The notes under the pieces are model-generated. The model was given only the letters and a program-made list of their open reading frames with translations, was not told the origin of the DNA and did not search any database. The position numbers and the translations under genes are program-made. DNA of 64,000 bases from Glossina fuscipes. Taxonomy: Eukaryota; Arthropoda; Insecta; Diptera; Glossinidae. Shown here piece by piece: positions 1-12,969 of this stretch (its first letter is position 1; every line of letters starts with the position of its first letter). The stretch covers positions 3,609,647 to 3,673,646 of the forward strand of contig NW_023998433.1 of assembly GCF_014805625.2 (NCBI RefSeq). Reading direction: 5' to 3'.

Positions 1-3000
1 GTCAATTTTTGCGTGTGCGTGTGTGCGGTTTGCCGCAATAGCTGTCAGTATTAAAGTTTAATTTCTTAAGTAGTTTCACCATCGTTAATCAGTTTATTTT
101 TCTTTTCGGGTATTTGTCAGTGGTGAGTGATTTATTGCAGTTATTTTTCTGCGTTTTTTTTTTATTTTTTTTACTTTCCTTCTTGTTTTTTGATTTAGGA
201 GCATAAGCCAAAAAGTACAGGAATAAGTAAGTTATAACCGCGGGAACAACTTCGTGAAATGATCAAATAAAAATGATAGTAAATGCATAGCTGTAACACA
301 TGTTCAACCCTAATCATTAATTTTATTGTTAAAGCATTCGATCCATTGGCTGCAATGTCTGTTCGTCCGCTGTGATGATAGATAACAAACATAAAGTGAA
401 TCATGAGCATCTAGCAGCTTGAGAAAATATTTACAAAAAGGCACGTTAGTGCGCCATTGGAGCACAATTTTGTATCGAAATTTTCAATGGCTCCTTAATG
501 CACATACGGGCGTATTTAGTTTGTAAACGCCAAGTGACTTTTGAAGTCGATCGGCGTCTTTTTTTTACTTTTAATCCACATCCAAGTTGATTACATCGAA
601 TAGACGCGAAATCTCAATAACGAAATTATAGAAATCTATGAAAAATTTTAGATTACCACTTGCTGTAGCTCGCAATTTATTTGTAGCAAGATTTTGAGAT
701 TGTCGCTAACTTTACTTGCTTTCAGGCTTTATTTGTAGGTCGAAATTAAAAGTACATGTTTTAAGCAAAATTTTACAAATCTCCAAATTTTCGATTACAG
801 CGATTAGGTTTCAAATCTTATGCAGAAAAGGATTTAACACTTTTTGAGGATTTATTTTTCCACATACAAACAAAATGATTTCATTTTTTTTCTGAGGGCT
901 GGATAAAACTTTAGAAGCGGTTTAAAATAGATTAATACATCATATCGTTTGGACTATTGTATGAGTTTGTCTCAAAGCTTGATTCCATTTGCAAATATTA
1001 TACTTGTTTAATTCGAATCTCATAGAAATAAGTTAGATATATAATATATGTCAATACTTACATTTTCACAAGACGTTCTACATGAGCCAAACACTTCATT
1101 GCAACAAGCATAGAAATCTATAACAAATGGGGGAAAAAAATGTATTAAAAAAAACCGGCATTTATAAAAAAAAAAAAAAACAAAAAAAAATGTTTCGGTT
1201 GTTAACTGTCAACAGCTTATTAAGAAATATTAGAATACAATAATAAGAAGCATGTGTAACTCGTCATAAGCAACATCTCTGTTACAGTTTTTAAAGTGCA
1301 AGTGATAAAAACAAATCTGAATACCCCCGCTGTGGCGATATGATACAATTACCAATTATTGTACGTATATGATACATGCATGTGTGACCGTATGTGTATT
1401 TTGATATGTATAATATATGATTAAATTTTTCCTCTCGTTATAACGGGCAATGATCTTCATTTCACTACAAGCCTACTACAAGCTCTCTTGTCGCGCACAT
1501 ATGTCTATGCAGGCTTTTACTGTTTTACTGTTCACTACAATCTGTTGACTACATATTGCATAAATATATCTATGCTTTAAATGCATATATATATATTCAT
1601 GTTCATTATATGATTAATATGTCTGTGGTACCGTTTATGCTGTTATTTATTAATGCATTTTAAAGCTCCTCCTTAATTCTGCTCAGTCGGTTGCTCGCTG
1701 AGTGTGTTCTGTTTGTCTTTAAGTTTTTTTTTTTTTGTGTATAGATTGGAATTCATGCAAATATTGTTTTACTTTATGCGTTACAAGTGTCACAAGTTAT
1801 CAAGAGCAGCTAAACAAATGCCTTTACACATACATTAGTACACAAATGCATGTACATGTGGTATGTAAATTTGAACAAGGCACTCGCCTCTCTTGATAGT
1901 GAGACATTGCTTGTTTTTTTTTTTTTATTGCGCTACTATACACACGTTTATAACATTTTAAATGTGGAAAAGGGCAGTGAGGCAAAGCTTCATTGACTTG
2001 TTCGAAGGGGTTAGCAGTTAGCATTTTTTCCTCTTATTTTTATAAGCTTACAAATGATGTATTATGCGGTAAATTTCGATTCAGTTGATGATCGCGGTAT
2101 ATATGACTTTCTTTTACCAGAATTAACGGGCTCTGCTGTCCATTTTATATACCATATGCATGCATACATACATATGTAATTCATTATGCATCATCAAAGC
2201 AGATAATGTTAGAAACAAAGAGAGAGAACAGAAAAAAAATAGTGCGAGAGATTGAAGAATGGAGTCATCGAGTATAAATTTCTATATCAATTTACTGACG
2301 ATGTATTCAAGTGCAGCTTACTACCTGTTCAGTAGTAATACATTTGCAATTTATTTATTTATGTATTTAATGTAATTAATTTATTCAATAAGAAAAAGCA
2401 CTTTATAATTCACGTAAACATGTGCTGTCTTGCGGGTTTCGCACATAGAAAATTTTGAAAAAATTTTTAAAATACACAAGATATTAGTTATTTAATTAAT
2501 ATTTTGGTTATATGAACTTATTAGCAACGAATACAGATTACATTTAGAACTGAAAGTATCTATAAAGCCCGATCATTACAGCCTAAACGATGTTTCAATT
2601 TGTTTAAAATTTGGATTTGATTGATATCAGAACTCATCGCTGACCAGATGATAGAATATTCTGGGGATGAAAATTTTTTCAAAGAATATTTCACTTCTTC
2701 AAAATTCCTTCTGACGTATTCACGGTAATGTTACACATACGTAAAACATGGCGAGCGAACACATATATCATATGGAATACCATTTAATGTAATACAGATT
2801 AAGAGCGAATATTATGCAAAGGTTATTTTATGAAAAAAATTCGAAGGGATAAACTTATTATTTGCAAACTTTTGTTCATTCCGGGCAAACGTCGATATGC
2901 TTGCATTGTGATCTTAAGGTAGGAAGCCACTGCATAAACCATCTTTTTGACAATTTTAATTTTTTTGAAGTGAAGAAATATATGTTTAAATATGAGAAAA

Positions 3001-3250
3001 AAAATTCGAATATTTGAAAAATATCAGCAATGGCTACAATGGAGCCACGAATATTAATCAAGTTTGGCAACTCTGCATGCGTCTTGTGGTCGCATTTTAA
3101 TTCTGTGCAAAAAATATTTCAATTTCTTAGTGTATTTCTTAGCTTTTTGGCTTTATTCGTGTCTAAATTATAAAAATTCATTTTGGTTTTGTGCAATCAA
3201 CAATTAGAGCTCTTGGTAAAAGTCTCTTATTTTTTCTGTTAATCTTTGTT
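1..3250. other. AT-rich non-coding stretch, no gene seen
   Basis: No ORF in this stretch shows a recognisable motif. It contains poly(A)/poly(T) runs (for example near 1152-1190 and 1910-1927) and short alternating AT tracts. It is probably intron or intergenic DNA. I see no repeat shared with the rest of the window. Confidence 0.6.
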
Positions 3251-3397
3251 TACAGTTTCTTTTGCTTTCGCTCTATATTTACAACGGGAACGAAAGTGAG
3301 AAGTTTTCTTTAATTTGCTGAAAGTTTGTGCCGTGGAATCTTTTAGTTTTTTTTCTTTTTTTTTCTTCATAAGCTCCTTTTGTTGTTTTAACTGGGC

Positions 3398-4365
3398 ATG
3401 GATTGTTCATTTACACCATGTCGTGCAAAAACAGGTTTTGAATCTGAACGATTTATCCCATGTTAGCTGTGTGATCGTTTTTGCCATGCAAAGTGTGCTG
3501 GTATTATCGGCTGTGCTGCTGACGGAATCCTTGACTCCTCAAAAGGCTTACGGTGGTCATGTCCTGACTGTAGAAAGAGGTATGTAGATTTCTACAAACT
3601 CTTCACCGACACCAGAAATTGTTTCTCAAACTTCAGCAAAAATCTGGGAAGAATTTGAAGTCATTAAGACTAGGCTTGATGAGTGTCGTTATATTGCGCA
3701 CTCATATTCTTCCCCACCTAGCGAATGTGTAACTCGTAGCGTAGCGTGTGGTTCGTTACCTCTTAGTTCTGCTAAGTCCGATTCGTTGGTGCAAGTTAGC
3801 GATTCCTCAAAGTATACAACAAACGTTAGCGTTTCTGCTATTGTTGAGTCGGTCGGTAACAAAACAGTTACAAATGAGCTGGGAAGTCCTTCTGGTTTGA
3901 ATTATGCTGAAGTTTAAAGGGTATCTTCTCCTCTTCTACCGTGCCCAAACTCGGCACGTCGCACAAGCTGCTCGCGCGAGTGTGGTTACCCCTTCCATAT
4001 TCTCCCCAACTCAAAACTCCCCATCCGCGAACCCTGCTACTCCTAGTACAGATGACATTTGTTTGAAGGCAATTCCTCCCAGAAAGGCAATATTTTTGTC
4101 AAGACTGGCACCTAATACATCTGTGGATAACATAGAAAGTTATCTAGCGGCGAGAATCCTATCTGTCAATTTAAAGCGTGTTAGCATTTTCAAATTGACG
4201 CCTTCTCAACCTAGAGCAATTTCGTCTTTTAAAATTCTAGTTCCGACTGAAAACATGGATAGGCTGTTAAATAAACCATTGTAGCCGATGGATTCTTAAT
4301 TAAGGAATTTATCTCTCGTGATCGACCTCGTAATACTAATGCACTCCTGTCCCCTTCAAAAAACT
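3398..4365 (+). pseudogene. CR1-like LINE ORF1 remnant (PHD finger plus C-terminal domain)
   Basis: Reading from the ATG at 3398, the translation gives a cysteine/histidine pattern of a PHD finger within the first 60 codons, with a TAG replacing one residue. A Ser/Thr-rich linker follows. After a frameshift near 3904 comes a conserved-looking block (RKAIFLSRLAPNTSVDNIES around 4080-4139), typical of the C-terminal nucleic-acid-binding part of insect LINE ORF1 proteins. The frame shifts again near 4284, with continuation to about 4365. The protein would bind element RNA during retrotransposition; this copy cannot make it intact. Confidence 0.75.
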
Positions 4366-4379
4366 AAATATTTCTTCAG

Positions 4380-6480
4380 GCTCATTATCTCTCATTTATC
4401 AAAATGTTAGGGGCCCAAATTTAAAAATTCGTTCTACTTTGCTAAATTCAGTGAGCACGGAGTTTTCCTTTTTGGCCTTCACTGAAACTTGGTTAAAGCT
4501 TGATCTACATTGAATGTCCCAATGCTCCGGACGTTGAATTTATCGCCATTCAAGAGAAATTTCCTGATAAACACTTATATATCAAGCTATTTCTGCAGCC
4601 GTTCCGAGCAAGCAGTACTGTTCTCGAAGCAGGTGCCCCTTTGGTTTAATAAGACAACTAAATATTACAAGAATAGGAAAAACAAGCTTTTCAAAACATT
4701 TTCGTAAAGTTATTTTTCTTTCAACTATTAGGCTTACTCAGTGGCAAGGCATAGATTTAATTCTCTCAACCATCAATATTATTGCAGATACCTGTAGATT
4801 GTTAAATCCTCTCTGTTTGCTAATCCTAAATACTTTTTTAAGTTCGTTAATTACCAAAGGAAAATCTCCATAAATCCCTCACATGATTCTTTCAATGGCT
4901 CTGAGTGCTCGATTGATATTGAAACTGACTGCTAATTTCGATTTATCAGCGAACTATCCATTTCCGATTACTAATTTGGTTTCAATTTCTAATTTTGTCA
5001 TATCTGAAAATAACGTTTTTAAAGGATTGAGCTCTCTAAACTATAATTGTGCGCCTGGACCTGACGGAATTCCATCATGTGTACTTATATCTTGTACTGG
5101 GGAGCTATGTGGTGTTATCTCAAAGATTTTTAACAAATCCTTGAATTTAGGTGCTTTATCTTTGTGTTGGAAGACTTGTTTCTTTATTCCTATTCGCAAA
5201 AGTGGAAGTAGACAATTTGCAGAGAACTACAGAGATATTGCCAAGTTGAGTGTCTTCCCTAAACTGTTCGAGCGAATTGGGACTTAGCATGAACCCTTGC
5301 CATCAAATCATATATTTCTCCTCTCCAATATGGCTTTCAAAAAGGAAGATCTACGGTCACCAATCTGTTAGAGTTTACTTCTCATGTTTTCAAGGCTTTT
5401 ACTAGTTTTCTTTTCCCACTGATATCATATACATTGATTTTAACAAAGCGTTTGGTTTGGTTAACCATAAACTACTCATCTTTACACTCCAAGCCTCTGG
5501 CTTCCCTTTCTATTTATTGAAATGGTGAGGCTCTTATCTGCACAATAGATCATTCAGGGTTTTGTTTAACTTCATTATTTCGGATGAATTCCCCGTGACG
5601 TCCGGCGTATCTTAAGTCAGCCACTTAGGACACATTTTATTTAATTGATACATTAATGATTTGCCCTCGGTGATTACACCTAACGAGATCTTAATGTATG
5701 CTGATAATGTGAAAGTGTTCTTCTTTTTCTGTAGAATCGCAATTACATTAGCTTCAAGTTGACTTGAATAATTTGGCTGCGTGGTGTTTGTTAAATCCTC
5801 TGAAACTGAATCTAAATAAATGTAGAATGATTTCTTTCTCAAGAAGAAAATAATCCATTACTTAGTATTTCATTGATTCGCACAAGATTCGTCGATTCGT
5901 TCGCAGATTTAGGCGTTCTATTTGACCATAGGTTACGTTTTAACTTGCATATTGAGGTCTCGTTAAGCAAAGCTAGGTCCGCGCTTGGTTTTATAAAGAG
6001 GTGGTCCAAAGAGCTTGATGATCCTTATATTACGAAAAGGTTGTAAATGTGTTTGGTTCGACCTATACTCGACTATGCCTCTGTTATGTGGTCTAGTTCA
6101 TATAGGTGCTATGTAGATTTAATTGAATCTATTCAAAAGCAGTTCTTGTTGTTTGCCCTTAGTAATTTGGGTTGGGACCCGATTGTCTCTCTTCCACCCA
6201 ATGGAAATAGGTTGATTCTATTATCCTTACCGTCAGTTGAGAAATGTGTTCTTGTGCTTTCCTTCTTAATCAAAGTAATAAATGGTACTATTAACTCGCC
6301 TGCATTACTTGGCGAGGTAAGCTTTAATATCCCTAATCGCTCCTCTAGGCACTTTATTTTGATTAAGCTTAGTCAATGTAAATATAATTATGAGCTGTTT
6401 AACCCGCTCAGAGTTGTTTGCAGAAACCTAAATGATGTCTGTCACTTATTCTCATTATCAGACTCTTTAAAGTCTATTTA
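4380..6480 (+). pseudogene. CR1-like LINE ORF2 remnant (endonuclease-reverse transcriptase)
   Basis: The endonuclease N-terminus is visible as a degraded YQNVRG segment followed by a TETW-like motif near 4480. Most of the endonuclease core is deleted or unreadable. The RT region is clearer: an APGPDGIP block in an open stretch at 4883-5287, then a broken palm with D-F-N-K-A-F, then a YADN box where active enzymes have YADD, so a catalytic Asp is lost. The last open part, 6047-6481, is the post-RT region (RPILDYASVMWSS). Frameshifts separate every block. Confidence 0.8.
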
Positions 6481-6899
6481 AGCGACTTTGCTTAATATAC
6501 GCCATTTAGCTATGTCGTACTTAAACTACCATTTCATTCTTAATATCTTATTTTTTATTTAAAATAATATTGTGTTAACGTGTCGGTTGCCAAGCTTGTG
6601 CATGTTTGCAATGGTTTAGGAGTTCACTTGCTGCCTGGATCTGTTTTTGTTGCGGGTGTGATTCTGTGCTTAGTGTGTACATGCTTTTCTTTCTCCTTTT
6701 TTTTTCTCTCTTTTTATTATACATGAATTTATATTTTTAACTTTTTAATTTATTTTTAAACTTACTTTGTTATTATTATTCTTCTTTTTTTCTTTCTTTT
6801 TATTGTTTACTAGTTTTAAAGCAATTAGTATAAAATTTTCTCTTAAGATGCACTGAATTCGACTGTAATTTTCTTTACTTGAATTTCATTTATAATTAG

Positions 6900-9800
6900 G
6901 CAAAATAAAAAAAAAAATGCGAGATTTATTAATTTAAGAAACCCTGCGAGACATAGTATAACTGGTGGTAGAGTATTTCGAAAATATTAATTTCGGTGTG
7001 ATTGGCGTATATTTGCACCGTTACTCTTTCATTCCAGGGTCATGTAGATGTCCTTCGATACTCAAGTATTTTTTCTCTGCCTTCTGTTTGCACTGCAAAT
7101 ATTGGAAGTATTTATTAGATGGCGTCACGCAAACAGATGCGCACATGTCTATTACGTGCATGAATATGAAACTCAAACCGAAATTGTCCATTGATGGCTA
7201 TAACACTACGTATAAAAGACACACATGTCTAAAGTTTTGTTTCTTTTTATAGCATAGACATCTTGCAACGAAAAGAAGTCGTAATATTAGCGTATATCTT
7301 AACGCAAAAATACATTTTCTAACACCGAAATTTGGATCAAATAAAGCGTATTCGCCGACATTGTTTTTTCTTTATTCGAATGATACATATCATCTTATGC
7401 GTAGTAACATTTGCATTGCAACTAAAGAGGAGAAGATGATCGATCTGTTTTGAGAATACCAGGTGTGAAAATTCGTCGGTAGATCCAAACGTAGTATTTA
7501 CACCAACTACGAGACTAAGCCGCTTGGGCAGGAAGACAATGTTTTGGGCTTGATGGAACCGGAAAAGTGTAGTCTCTTATTAGCTGTTATAGCCATTACC
7601 GAAACCGTTAGTACTAAGGCCTGTAAACAAGAATTCGTCAATTTGAACCTTTCACTGTTTAGGAAATGAATGAAATATCTAAAACAGCAACATAACGTCA
7701 TTACTGCATGGGTCAACCTTCATCCATTGATAGAGCAAAATCGGTTCACGATATGAACGTTGGAACTGATCGATCGGTAGGCACTACTTGTTGGTATCAT
7801 TTTACCACGAACTTGCTGAGTAGCGCTTCATATTTTACAAAAGTGTACGGAAACGGCTCAGCTCCTGGTTTGCCTCAAAAGAGCAAACATTTTTTATAAG
7901 TTGTCAGATAAGCGAAAGGAATGTATAGGTTTTGATGGGCAATGCTTCGAAACAAATATTTTTTGTTAGTTTCTTTATAAAAAAATTTCGCCTTCATACA
8001 TATCGACCTAGTATGACATTATATACAAATTAACACACATATATATATGTATGTATATATTATACATATGTATATAAAACTAAGAATTGCATATATAGAT
8101 AAATATGAGCTGTATTAGATGGATAAAGCATTAGCATAACATATTTGAGATGCAATATATTAAGCATAATAATACATTTTCTTAAAGTACGCAAAAAAAA
8201 AAGAAAACTATGGTTGCACTGATGAACTGGCTAACTAACTTTGTGACTTTGGTTTAACGAAGGGTGAAAAGCGACAATTTCAAGCAAGCATATTTTCGAT
8301 GATCACATTCTTCAGGCAGATCGACTGGGCGTACATGAGTATACTTTTCAAGTTAACTGGATACAAGTTTGACGTGATGATGTTTATTTTTTTGGAGATA
8401 CTATTGACTTTCTTACCGAATTGAGATATAATTGTAAAAGACTTCTAAAAGAAAATGTTAACTGTGGGAGTCTGTGCAAACCAGTCATTAGTATTTTACT
8501 TAAGAAACAGAACACACTGTTGGCATTATTTAGCTTTATTTTAATTAATATAAAAACCATTCGCAACAACGACTATTAAATTATAAATGTATGTAGAGCA
8601 GCAGAAGAAGTATTTGCCTTAAACTCAAGTAATATCATATGCAGGCGCCAGCAGAGTATCAAGTGATTAGGAAAGTGAACAACAGACATCTAGAAAACAT
8701 AACAAGGAAATTTTTCAACAACGCGATATATGATCACATAGTTGTTGTTCTGGTTGTTGCTAATGCTGCTGAAGGAAAACGATATTTATATAATTAAGTG
8801 GTGTGCTTTTATCAAAGACAAGGTGAAGATAATAATAAATATTAAAGTGAAGTGTTTCAATCAACGTCACCTCACAAATAATAAAAAATGAAGAAAAAAC
8901 TTATTGTTAAACAGAATGAAATATTTTTCAAATTTTAATTTTTTTTTTTTATTTTGTTATTAGTAAAGAAATGGTGAGAATGTTGTCTAAGTAAAGACAA
9001 AATTTACTGCTAAATTAAATTTGGTTTGAGCACTAAATAGATAAAAATAAATTTTTTTGAATACAGAGACTGTAGCACACATATTACGTGAGAGACGATA
9101 TAAAAACACTTACACGTACACTCAGAAGCTTTTGGTGATGAATGTATTTTCCTGGTCAGGAAAAATTTAAAATTAGAATTTTATCTTTAAATAGATACAC
9201 GCATAAATGTTTTTTCCTGACCCTAACAGAAAAAAATACAAAAGCAAAGACAATGCGGAATGAAATTCTTTTGAAATTTCAAACAAATAATTTGTTTTTT
9301 TTTTTGATCAAAGAAATGTTATAATGCAATTACTATGTACTTTTCTTTCCTTCGCTAGTTGTAATTTGCATTCAGATATTGAGTCAACGTGGTCATGTCT
9401 ATCATGGCGGGTGTCTATCTGTCGGTTTGCCTGCTCATTTATTACCCGATTCGTTCCTCTGTCCATATTAGTTATTATCGGACCTCTTTTCACTTTCAAA
9501 AACAATCCATAAAGGTGGCAATATATAGTTCTTGTTCATAGGGCTGACTCCCTACACAAAAAGTCAAGTAAAAATTTCAATAGAAAATGGACAGTCTGAT
9601 CAACATATTTAAATCAACTTAGAATCGCCCAATAATAATTTAATAAGGAATTGATTTTACCTGGTCTTCGGTTCATATTTCTCGCTGTGACAAGAAGAAA
9701 ACACGAATTAGTATGCTCAAGGTGATTTAATCCATTCGTTCGTCTCAAGATTTGTCTTAATAATCTTAATTTGATTCGATGAAACATGTCCGCAAATAAA

Positions 9801-10860
9801 CTAAAATAGAAACTAACCTCAACCTTAGTTAAGAAATAAACAAATCTTTAATTATTTTTGCCAATAGCTTCAATAATTTATAAATTCTGACAAATATCGG
9901 TTTTGTAATATATTGCATTTATAAAAAAAAAAAATGAGTAGCATTAATAACAATTATATGGCTCGATGGCACGCCCATAATTAAAAATGAGAGCGATGTT
10001 CTTATAGTCATTTTGGAGTGAAGGGTATTCTCAAAGTAACATCCAAAGCGAACATTATCTTTCTTCTGTGAGTTTTAATATTCATTGGTATTCCTGGGAC
10101 CAATTTATTGAAAACGTTGAACATATTGGAAAACTTTGCCAATAACGTGTATTGAAATAATTATTAAATCATTATAAAAAGGCTTAAAAACTGTCGACGC
10201 AAGTGTATTTATATTACAAAAATGTCGATATATGTACGTCTGTTTTTATATTTCTCTTTTCTTTTTTTTAACGGGATTTAACTTTGCCAATGGAAACATT
10301 TTTGGAATTTAAATGAAGTGAATATTGTATGACATTTTTTTCTATAAACTGAAAAGAAGACGAGAAAAATTAAACGCAATAGTCCGTCATGTGAACGCTT
10401 GCCATACATGTGCATTAATGAGTTTTCGGAGACCATATTATTTTCGCTTGCATATCGCAGTTTTTACAGGCAGCTTTTAGTATATATTTATATATTTATA
10501 TAATTATATTCTCTCTGATCTTGACTCGATTAATATCTTGATAAGTATGAACATCAAATTTCGTAGACTCTTGCTGGGGCTGAGGGCCGTTATAGGCGGC
10601 CTTTTTGGTTATAATTTAAAATCCAATTTGTCCCAAAGTTAACCTAAGTGTTTTCCCATGCAAAAATAAATGTGTAATATGTATCGAAACCGTACTCCAC
10701 TTTCTTCCCCTCAGTGTGATTTATTCTGTAAGGCATCCATCCATATTTCTTGACATGGATAAATTGAATCTAAAGCGAGAAAAATCATTATATGTCCTAC
10801 GCAGCTTCGCTTTTTCAAAGTAAGGTATCTATGTACTCGAATTCAATTGATTCTTAGAAG
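6900..10860. other. Non-coding stretch between two inverted CR1-like LINE copies
   Basis: No recognisable gene. ORFs such as those at 7507-7716 and 9308-9512 have no known motif. There is an alternating TA/TATG microsatellite near 8035-8076. A segment at 9370-9490 resembles the CTGTC/GACAG-rich stretches of the dispersed family A/B repeats. Confidence 0.5.
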
Positions 10861-10869
10861 TAAATCTTA

Positions 10870-12095
10870 CATTAATTATTATTAATTAATAATAAATAAA
10901 TAGGAAAGAAAAGAAGCACGTACGCAACGAAACGAGCGCAGAGGCACACCCACAACCATTATATATCCAAGTTGCAAGTGAACCCCTAAAACATTGCAAA
11001 CATGCAAAAGCTTGATAATTGATAAAAGTAAACAACGCCAGTTAATTTTCGAATCATAGCAAGATGTTAAGATTGCAAGTTAGTTTACATATGACATACG
11101 CAAATCGCGAGTATTAAACATAGTTGTTTTGATAGATTTTAAAGAGTGTGGTATTGAAATTAAGTGATAGATATCACTTAGGTTTCTGCAAACAACTATA
11201 AACGAGCCCATAGTTATGTTTACATTGACTAAACTTAATGAAAATAAAGTGCCTAGAGAAGCGATTAGGGGCCCGAGTAACGCGGGCGAGTCGATAGCAC
11301 AATTAATTAATTTAATTAAGAAGGAAACAACAAGAATAAGTCCACGTTTCTTAAGTGACGGTAAGGATAATAAAAGCAACCTATTTTCTTTAGGAGGCAG
11401 AGAGATATAACCTGTCCCAATCCAGATTCCTAAGGGCAAGCAGCAAAAAATTGATCGGATTCAATTGCATCTACATAACACCTATAGGAAGGAGACCACA
11501 CAAGGAAGGCATACTCAAGTATTGGTCTAACTAAGCACATGTACAGCTTTTTTATAATATAAGGATTCCTCAGCTCTTTGAACCATCTCTTAATAAAATA
11601 AAGCGCGGACGTAGCTTTACTTACAAAGAGCTCAATGTGTAATTTGAAACGTAATCTTTGATTGAAAAGAACTCCTAAATTGATGAATGAATTAAGGGTT
11701 TCAGACTTGTACGAGTCAATGAAATACTCCGTAATGAATGACTTCCTTGTTAAGAAAAAAAAACTTCTTGTATTTTTTTAGGTTTAATTTCGTAAAATTT
11801 AACGAAAAATTTCGTAAAATTTAAATTAACCAAATTATTTAAGCCAGTTTGAAGCTGATGCGATTGCGATTCCAAGGAGAAGGAATTAACATTAAGATAT
11901 GACTAAATTTAATCGCCGAGCGGAAACCATTAATATATAAAGTAAATAAAAGGGATCCTAAGCGGCTGCCTTGAGAGACGCCAGACAAATTTATCCAAGG
12001 TGATGAAGTTAAATAAAACCCTAAATGAACAGTTATGCAGATATGAGCTTATCCATTCCACTAAGTCGAAAGGAAAGCCAGAGGCAACAAGTAGT
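10870..12095 (-). mobile_element. 5'-truncated CR1-like LINE, inverted relative to the 3.4-6.9 kb copy
   Basis: The minus strand matches the last third of the plus-strand copy. Its 5' end (about 12095) corresponds to position 5481 of that copy (the GCCTCTGGCTTCCCTTTC block). It carries the same C-terminal protein (NRLLLLSLPSLKKR, SPALLGP, VCRNLSD in the frame at 11080-11439) and the same 3' UTR (GCATGTTTGCAATG is identical in both). Stops and frameshifts are present, so it is inactive. I did not identify a clear target-site duplication. Confidence 0.85.
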
Positions 12096-12099
12096 TACA

Positions 12100-12410
12100 C
12101 GGGCTGTGATTGAAAAAATTATCCGATTCGGACAAATTATGATAATGTTCGCCCTCTGGCCGGACTATGTCCGTGCGCCACATTTCATAGCACCATCTCA
12201 AAACTGACACCGTAAGTTGAAAAGAAGAATCCGCGGACAGACACACAGACAACTGAACGGACAGACAAAACTTGGGTCAATTCAAAAAATGTTTCCGAAA
12301 CGATCGGTATAAAATTAGGCGGGTCGATTTCAAGTTCTTGTGGTCATGGTACACATCCTCTTGCTTAATATACTCTTGTACCACAAGTGGCGTAGGGCAT
12401 AATTAAAGTA
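12100..12410 (+). repeat. Fragment of family B inverted-repeat element
   Basis: Contains the family B right-hand signature: a GACAGACA-rich stretch, a CGATCGGTATAA block and the terminal motif TACCACAAGTGGCGTAGGGC at 12380-12399. The rest of the element is missing. Compare the fuller copies at 43672-44610 and 48830-50195. Confidence 0.6.
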
Positions 12411-12449
12411 AATTAAGAAGCGATGTGATCTTCCGCAATTCCATATGGA

Positions 12450-12960
12450 GTTATTTATTATTAATTACGTGGGCAAGATGTAGCGCGATCTAGAAGATCT
12501 ATTGAAGGTCTCGCCCATGCCCCTAGCCCTCCAGTCTTAGGACTTTTATGAATCCCGCCGACTTCTTTCGATGGAAGCAACATACCGTGTCCAGCGTAGG
12601 AAAATGCTAGCCAAGCACTTGATGTCTGATTGTGCAGATGGCCTCACATTCACATCGAATATGATAGGAGGTTTCTCTCGTTCCTTGGCACAATCTGCAT
12701 CAATCGGTATCAAACATATTCATGTCTTTCAGATGTTGCCTGAGGAAATTATAACCCGTGTAGAAGCTGGTGGCTAAACGTAGGTCGTTTCTTTTTAGCT
12801 TCAGTCCGCATTATTCTGTACCTATTACGATACCAGTCTATTAATGTGGCTTCTTGGCACGTCACAGAACGATTCAGGATCTATCAAGGCCGCTCGGTCT
12901 CCCTTGTTAGCTAGACAGTCAGTCCTTTCCCGTACGGAGTTAGAGGGTTTTTTCGGGGCT
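12450..12960 (-). mobile_element. LINE tail with RNase H remnant (LOA or I-type)
   Basis: On the minus strand the translation shows the end of an RNase H domain (RTDCLANKGD near 12910, matching the family pattern AD-x-LA-x-x-G). A spacer follows, then a cysteine/histidine module reading SFYTGYNFLRQHL and CRLCQGTRETSYHI, then CECEAICTIRHQ. This C-x-x-C...H....C tail is common at the end of insect LINE ORF2 proteins that carry RNase H (LOA and I types). The frame has several stops. The clade cannot be settled without the RT region, which is absent. Confidence 0.65.
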
Positions 12961-12969
12961 AGGACATAT

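Larger units (their letters stand above)
3398..6880 (+). mobile_element. Degenerate CR1-like LINE with PHD-finger ORF1
   Basis: A decayed non-LTR retrotransposon on the plus strand. ORF1 begins near 3398 and encodes a PHD-type zinc finger (Cys pairs, a His-Cys pair, then WSCPDC), broken by one stop. ORF2 shows the start of an endonuclease (YQNVRG near 4400) and a reverse transcriptase (APGPDGIPS near 5055, GFQKGRST near 5335, DFNKAFGLVNHKLL near 5437, YADN near 5698). A C-terminal segment follows (VRPILDYASVMW near 6056). Many frameshifts and stops make it inactive. A PHD finger in ORF1 is known from CR1-like elements, hence the clade call. The 5' edge is uncertain; the 3' part (to about 6880) is supported by homology to the minus-strand copy at 10870-12095. 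Confidence 0.85.

Noticed and set aside
7507..7899. Overlapping 69- and 63-residue ORFs resembling a transposon coding piece
   Set aside because: Tried RT, DDE transposase and gag motifs without a match on either strand.
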